64,000 nt of DNA. Source: Fibrisoma limi BUZ 3. Lineage in GTDB: Bacteria; Bacteroidota; Bacteroidia; Cytophagales; Spirosomataceae. Shown here in pieces: positions 60,355 through 64,000 of the stretch. Position 1 is the first letter of the stretch, and each line of letters opens with the position of its first letter. The stretch spans positions 124,001 through 188,000 of the forward strand of contig NZ_CAIT01000005.1 of the NCBI RefSeq assembly GCF_000296815.2, given 5' to 3'. The notes under the pieces were generated by a model, which made no database searches, was not told where the DNA came from, and saw nothing but the letters and a program-made list of their open reading frames with translations. The position numbers and the translations under genes were made by a program.

Positions 60355-62094
60355 ATGCCCAGGTATACGTGGTGGTTGTGTTGTCTGCTTTGTGGTTTGT
60401 TATCAGGGCCGGTAGGCTGGTCGCAGGGATTAATTACGACTGAATCCATTAGCACTACGTCGGTGTGCCCAGCGGCAACCATCGAGGTACCATTTATCAC
60501 TACCGGTGCTTTCAACAGCGGGAATGCGTTTACGGTACAAATAGCAGCCGAAGGCGGTTCGTTCGCCAACATTCCGACGGGTACGCCCACGTTGATTCAG
60601 ACCAACCGGGTCGTTACGTCCTGGCGCGTTACGGCTACGGTGCCGACGTCCACTACGGCGGGGGGGTATCGGGTTCGGGTAACGTCCAGCAATCCGGCTT
60701 CGATCGGGTCCGCCAGTGCGTCTACGGTATTTGTCAGAACTGTGTCGGCTCCACCCGTTGTGGCGCAAACGCGCGTTGACCTCTGTCAGAACGGCTCTTC
60801 ACAGCCTCTACAGGCAATCGGTACCGGGCTAACGTGGTATGAACCCTCTGGCGTTGTATCGACTACGTCCCCTGCGCCACCAACCCGGAACGCAACGCAG
60901 AAACCGGAAGGCGACATTTATTACGTAACTCAAACGGAGCCGAACGGCTGCGAAAGCCAGCGGGTGGCTATTCAGGTGTTTGTGCAGGCAGTTCCGACGC
61001 TGTCCATCAGCGGAAGTACGGCTGTAAACCTGGGAGCCGAAGTCCCTCTGAATCTATCATTTACCGGCACCGGGCCGTATCAGTTCAGGCTTTCCAACGG
61101 GCTGGTTGGCACAGCAACCAAAGACACGATCATCGTGGTGTTGCCTGAGCAGACGACTACGTATCAGGTGGTCGAGGTTAGCAACCGGTGCGGAACCGGA
61201 TCGCCGGGTAATAACGCATCCGCAACCGTAACGGTCAATGTGCCAACAATCACGACGCTGGCCCTCACGACGACTTCGCTTTGTGCCGGTACTGAACTGT
61301 CGGCCCGATTTCTTAGTAATGGGTCGTTCACGCCGGGCAGTACGTTTCGATTGCAGGTAGCCGGAGTTGTAGCTGATTCGGCCCGGGCCGTGTTTGCTGA
61401 AATTCCATCGAGGTACGACGGCGACGGACTGGTGACGGGCCGATTGCCCGATACACTGCGCAGTGGTCCGTACTGGGTGCGGGTGATTGCGACCAACCCC
61501 AAAGTTCCCGTCAAAGGTAGCCTGAGTCCTACGACCGTAACGATTCGAGCCTTGCCAACGGCGACGCTGACGGGAAATCAGCAGACTTTTGAGGGGCAGC
61601 CAGTTAGTTTTTCCATTGTTTTTACGGGCGAAGGTCCCTGGACGTTTACGTACCGTGATACGGCCGCAACGAGACCGCTTGTGACAGTGACGACCAGCAC
61701 AAACCCCTACGTAGTTGATGTGGCCCCGTTCCGTACGGCAGTGTTTCGGCTGGATTCGGTCAGCAACAGTTGTGGCAAAGGGCCGCAGCGAACCAACAAC
61801 ATCATTACAATCACGGTACAACCCGTACTGGGGCTGGAGGGCCGGTCACTGCTGGAATCAGTGGACGTGTATCCGGTACCAGCCAGTACGTCGCTAACGG
61901 TACGGATAAATGGACAAACGCTGGCTCAGCCAGCGGTTATTGACCTGAGTGACCTGTCCGGTCGGCCGGTATTGCAGCGTAAAACCAGCCAGTCTACGGC
62001 GGTACTGGAACTGGGCGAGCATCCGCCCGGGATTTACATCCTTCACGTTCGGGTGGGTGATCGAACGGCCGCTCGCCGTATCGTGAAGCAGTGA
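60355..62094 (+). CDS. Type IX-secreted protein with Ig-like repeats
   Basis: A 579-residue protein with a signal peptide ending near VGWSQ. The middle is Thr/Ser/Val-rich beta sequence with paired domains (SISTTSVCPAATIEVPF near the start and LTTTSLCAGTELSARF near 310 show an internal duplication). The last 80 residues form a type IX secretion sorting domain: VYPVPASTSLTVRI, then VIDLSDLSGRPVLQ and PPGIYILHVRVGD. It is thus exported and fixed to the cell surface. Possible roles are adhesion or gliding; none is shown. It ends one base from a convergent gene. Confidence 0.85.
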   Translation: MPRYTWWLCCLLCGLLSGPVGWSQGLITTESISTTSVCPAATIEVPFITTGAFNSGNAFTVQIAAEGGSFANIPTGTPTLIQTNRVVTSWRVTATVPTSTTAGGYRVRVTSSNPASIGSASASTVFVRTVSAPPVVAQTRVDLCQNGSSQPLQAIGTGLTWYEPSGVVSTTSPAPPTRNATQKPEGDIYYVTQTEPNGCESQRVAIQVFVQAVPTLSISGSTAVNLGAEVPLNLSFTGTGPYQFRLSNGLVGTATKDTIIVVLPEQTTTYQVVEVSNRCGTGSPGNNASATVTVNVPTITTLALTTTSLCAGTELSARFLSNGSFTPGSTFRLQVAGVVADSARAVFAEIPSRYDGDGLVTGRLPDTLRSGPYWVRVIATNPKVPVKGSLSPTTVTIRALPTATLTGNQQTFEGQPVSFSIVFTGEGPWTFTYRDTAATRPLVTVTTSTNPYVVDVAPFRTAVFRLDSVSNSCGKGPQRTNNIITITVQPVLGLEGRSLLESVDVYPVPASTSLTVRINGQTLAQPAVIDLSDLSGRPVLQRKTSQSTAVLELGEHPPGIYILHVRVGDRTAARRIVKQ

Positions 62095-62095
62095 A

Positions 62096-62932
62096 TCACC
62101 GGCTGCGTTTGACCCGTTCCAGTCGTCGGTACTCTTCGTAAAAAGGTTCTCCGTTCTCAACGGCCTGGGTTAGTGTCGGCACCCCCCGGAGGCCCACTAC
62201 TGCCAGCCAGCGTGATACCTCGGCTGCGGCCGTCTGATAGGCGAGCATTACGTGCTGATAGCCACCGCCGAAAAAATCGCGGGTTGATTCAAGCTCCGAC
62301 AGCTTGATCATAGGGCCGTAGCGGGAGGGAATATCAGCATAATCGTCGTCAAATGCGGTTGGCAATGAATCCGGGCGCTCCCAGGTGTCGGGATTCGTAA
62401 ACCGATAGTCGACCATCAGGGCCAGTCCTTCGTTAAACCACTGCGGAATCTGCCGCTTGACCGTCCACCAGCCCAGCCGGGCAAATAGTTCGTCGTGGCA
62501 AAGTTCGTGGGCGATTACGTCCGTATTGTTGCCTTCCGGCCCCAGTACCAGATAGGATGCACCCCAGGGCGTTCCTAAGCTACACCCGGCCCCTTCGCCA
62601 CCAGCGCAGTAGCGTTCGTAGTCGGCCTGGTCGGGACAGTAAATAAGCGTAGCCCGGCCTTGTCGGTGCCCACCCCAGAATCGGCGAATGCGGTCGCGGG
62701 CGGCCGAAACGTGCCGGCGTAGTTCATCCTGCTGCCTGGGTGTTGTCGATTGGTTGACATAAACCGAACCGCTGCTATTGGCTGCGTCTAGCCGAACACC
62801 CTTCAGGAGCGAAAAATCATCCGAGCGACTTACCCACGCACACCGTAGTATGTGCGGATACAGAAGCAGAAGTCCAATAGGCAGGGCAATCAGGAACGAA
62901 AGACCATAACGCAGCAGTACGTTTTCACGCAT
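62096..62932 (-). CDS. Membrane-anchored HExxH protein, peptidase MA-like
   Basis: A 278-residue protein with one membrane segment at about 9-26. The zinc site is His142-Glu143-x2-His146 in VIAHELCHDELF, followed by Glu168 in QWFNEGLALMVDY, the spacing of the gluzincin/peptidase MA group. Three Cys lie nearby (CPDQADYERYC, GAGCSLG), perhaps disulfide-bonded outside the membrane. It may be a protease or a transferase-like relative; substrate unknown. It stands alone. Confidence 0.8.
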   Translation of the reverse strand: MRENVLLRYGLSFLIALPIGLLLLYPHILRCAWVSRSDDFSLLKGVRLDAANSSGSVYVNQSTTPRQQDELRRHVSAARDRIRRFWGGHRQGRATLIYCPDQADYERYCAGGEGAGCSLGTPWGASYLVLGPEGNNTDVIAHELCHDELFARLGWWTVKRQIPQWFNEGLALMVDYRFTNPDTWERPDSLPTAFDDDYADIPSRYGPMIKLSELESTRDFFGGGYQHVMLAYQTAAAEVSRWLAVVGLRGVPTLTQAVENGEPFYEEYRRLERVKRSR

Positions 62933-62994
62933 GAAGATGTCAACAATTCGCCGGAATGATTGTTGACCTAAACATACGAATACTACCCTAATTT

Positions 62995-63948
62995 ATGCCC
63001 ACCTCACTTATTATTGGCGCGGGAATGTCCGGTTTATCGGCCGCCCGCGAATTGGCCCGTACTGGCTGGACCGTCACTGTTATTGATAAAGGTCGGGGCG
63101 TCGGTGGCCGGATGGCTACCCGGCGCCTTGAACAGGCCCGAGCCGACCACGGGGCTCAGTACTTTTCTGCAAAGACACCCGCATTTCAAGCGTACGTTCA
63201 GGAACTGCTGGCGGAGGATGTAGTGAACGAGTGGCGGCTACCCGATGCTGACCACCCTCGATACATTGGCCGGGATGGCATGAGCACTGTTGCTAAACAA
63301 CTGGCTCGGGATCTCGACGTCCGCACGGGGGAACGGGCCGTAAATATCGAGAAAACTGAAGCCGGTTGTCTTGTACTGACGGAGACCGGCGGGCGTTACG
63401 AAGCTGATTCCCTGCTGGTAACCATCCCTGTTCCTCAGGCGCTGACCTTATTCAACGACAGCGGATTAATGCTGTCTGACTCAGAACAGGCAGTGCTGGC
63501 AACTATCGTGTATAAACCCTGCCTGGCTGTCATTGTCGCTTTAAATAAACCCAGTCGGATTCCGTCGCCGGGTATACTACGTTTTGATGAAGGGCCGGTT
63601 TCATGGGTGGCCGATAACCAGCAGAAAGGTATTTCGCCTAACCAGCCATCCGTAACGATTCACGCCAGTCACGCATTCAGCCAGGACCACCTGGAAGACG
63701 ACCTGAACGCTGTTGGACGGGAGTTGATCGATCAATTGCCGGAGTTCCTGCCTGCCGACGCAGTAGCTACGTATCAGGTACACCGCTGGCGATACAGCCA
63801 GGCTGATCAGCGCCACGACGAATCTTTTCTCCAGATCAATGCGCCCTTCCCGCTGCTCATCGGGGGCGACGGCTTTGGTATGGGCAACGTCGAAGGAGCC
63901 TTTCAGTCAGGCTATGAAATGGCTCACTGGCTTATGCAGAAAGTGTAA
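62995..63948 (+). CDS. Renalase-like FAD-dependent oxidoreductase
   Basis: A 317-residue flavoprotein with an N-terminal FAD site (SLIIGAGMSGLSAARELA, then IDKGRGVGGRMATRR) and the renalase-like end GDGFGMGNVEGAFQSGYEMA. DHGAQYF near residue 45 is typical of the group. Members of this family oxidise dihydronicotinamide side-products or amines; the reaction here is unknown. No signal peptide. It follows the divergent HExxH gene by 62 bases. Confidence 0.9.
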   Translation: MPTSLIIGAGMSGLSAARELARTGWTVTVIDKGRGVGGRMATRRLEQARADHGAQYFSAKTPAFQAYVQELLAEDVVNEWRLPDADHPRYIGRDGMSTVAKQLARDLDVRTGERAVNIEKTEAGCLVLTETGGRYEADSLLVTIPVPQALTLFNDSGLMLSDSEQAVLATIVYKPCLAVIVALNKPSRIPSPGILRFDEGPVSWVADNQQKGISPNQPSVTIHASHAFSQDHLEDDLNAVGRELIDQLPEFLPADAVATYQVHRWRYSQADQRHDESFLQINAPFPLLIGGDGFGMGNVEGAFQSGYEMAHWLMQKV

Positions 63949-63961
63949 GCCGCTCCGGGGT

Positions 63962-64000
63962 CTACGCTGCCTGGGTTTCGCTGATCATCTCGGCCACTTC
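63962..64000 (-). CDS. C-terminal end of a gene running in from beyond the window
   Basis: On the minus strand the last 36 bases read EVAEMISETQAA before a TAG stop at 63962-63964. Composition is gene-like, but 12 residues do not allow a family call, and the reading is tentative. Confidence 0.3.
   Translation of the reverse strand, partial: EVAEMISETQAA

Noticed and set aside
1-64000. CRISPR arrays, insertion sequences, prophage or integrase genes
   Set aside because: No regularly spaced repeats, transposase or integrase motifs were seen; the only mobile-like signals are the short inverted repeats and the GxxExxY gene.

Overview
The window comes from a member of the Bacteroidota, most likely a Cytophagales bacterium of the Spirosoma/Larkinella/Fibrella kind. 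The signs are SusC/SusD pairs, a type IX secretion sorting domain, promoters of the TAnnTTTG class, few Shine-Dalgarno sites, a transcarbamylase of the N-acyl-ornithine type, and moderately high G+C. About 50 protein genes are supported. I saw no rRNA, tRNA, CRISPR array, intact insertion sequence or prophage. The only gene-free stretch over 300 bases is 5580-5885, a regulatory region.

Bases 1-21953 are a polysaccharide utilisation region. It opens with the end of one SusD gene, a small lipoprotein, a perfect 30-bp inverted repeat and a secreted GH42-like enzyme. A LacI-family regulator with an added N-terminal zinc ribbon then faces, across two palindromes, a tightly packed seven-gene operon: SusC, SusD, a secreted helical-barrel enzyme, a GH9-like enzyme, a sodium:solute symporter, a GH2 enzyme with fibronectin repeats and an FAD oxidoreductase. 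The reading is capture at the outer membrane, periplasmic cleavage, uptake and internal oxidation, under repressor control.

Bases 22098-31558 are mainly housekeeping: dnaE with a small YgiT-type zinc-finger gene behind it, thioredoxin, an AlaA-like aminotransferase, a LOG-family protein, a ComEA-like helix-hairpin-helix protein and glycyl-tRNA synthetase. Bases 31644-38573 hold a second sugar cluster: a divergent AraC regulator, a TIM-barrel sugar isomerase/epimerase, a Gfo/Idh/MocA protein lacking the usual EKP lysine, and a 1264-residue lipoprotein joining ThuA, a beta-propeller, HEAT-like repeats, CARDB and a type-1 copper domain. This may be a 3-keto-sugar pathway.

Bases 38630-53867 are mixed: an orphan histidine kinase, a histone-H1-like Lys-rich protein, a SpoU methyltransferase, an outer-membrane barrel, a flavoprotein disulfide reductase without its His-Glu pair, an M42 peptidase, an XRE regulator, clpP and clpX split by an aminotransferase gene, and two tandem paralogous lipoproteins with membrane hairpins.

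Bases 54038-57463 are an arginine operon (argD, argF', argB) interrupted by an A+T-rich GxxExxY nuclease gene set between inverted CGCAGAG repeats. The next gap of the operon holds a related hairpin with no gene in it, which makes this the best candidate for an undescribed mobile-like system here. The remainder carries an NlpC/P60 peptidase, a divergent pair of opposing lipid enzymes (App1-type phosphatidate phosphatase and a diacylglycerol-kinase-family protein), a type IX-secreted protein, an HExxH protein and a renalase-like flavoprotein. All calls rest on reading motifs by eye; no searches were run.
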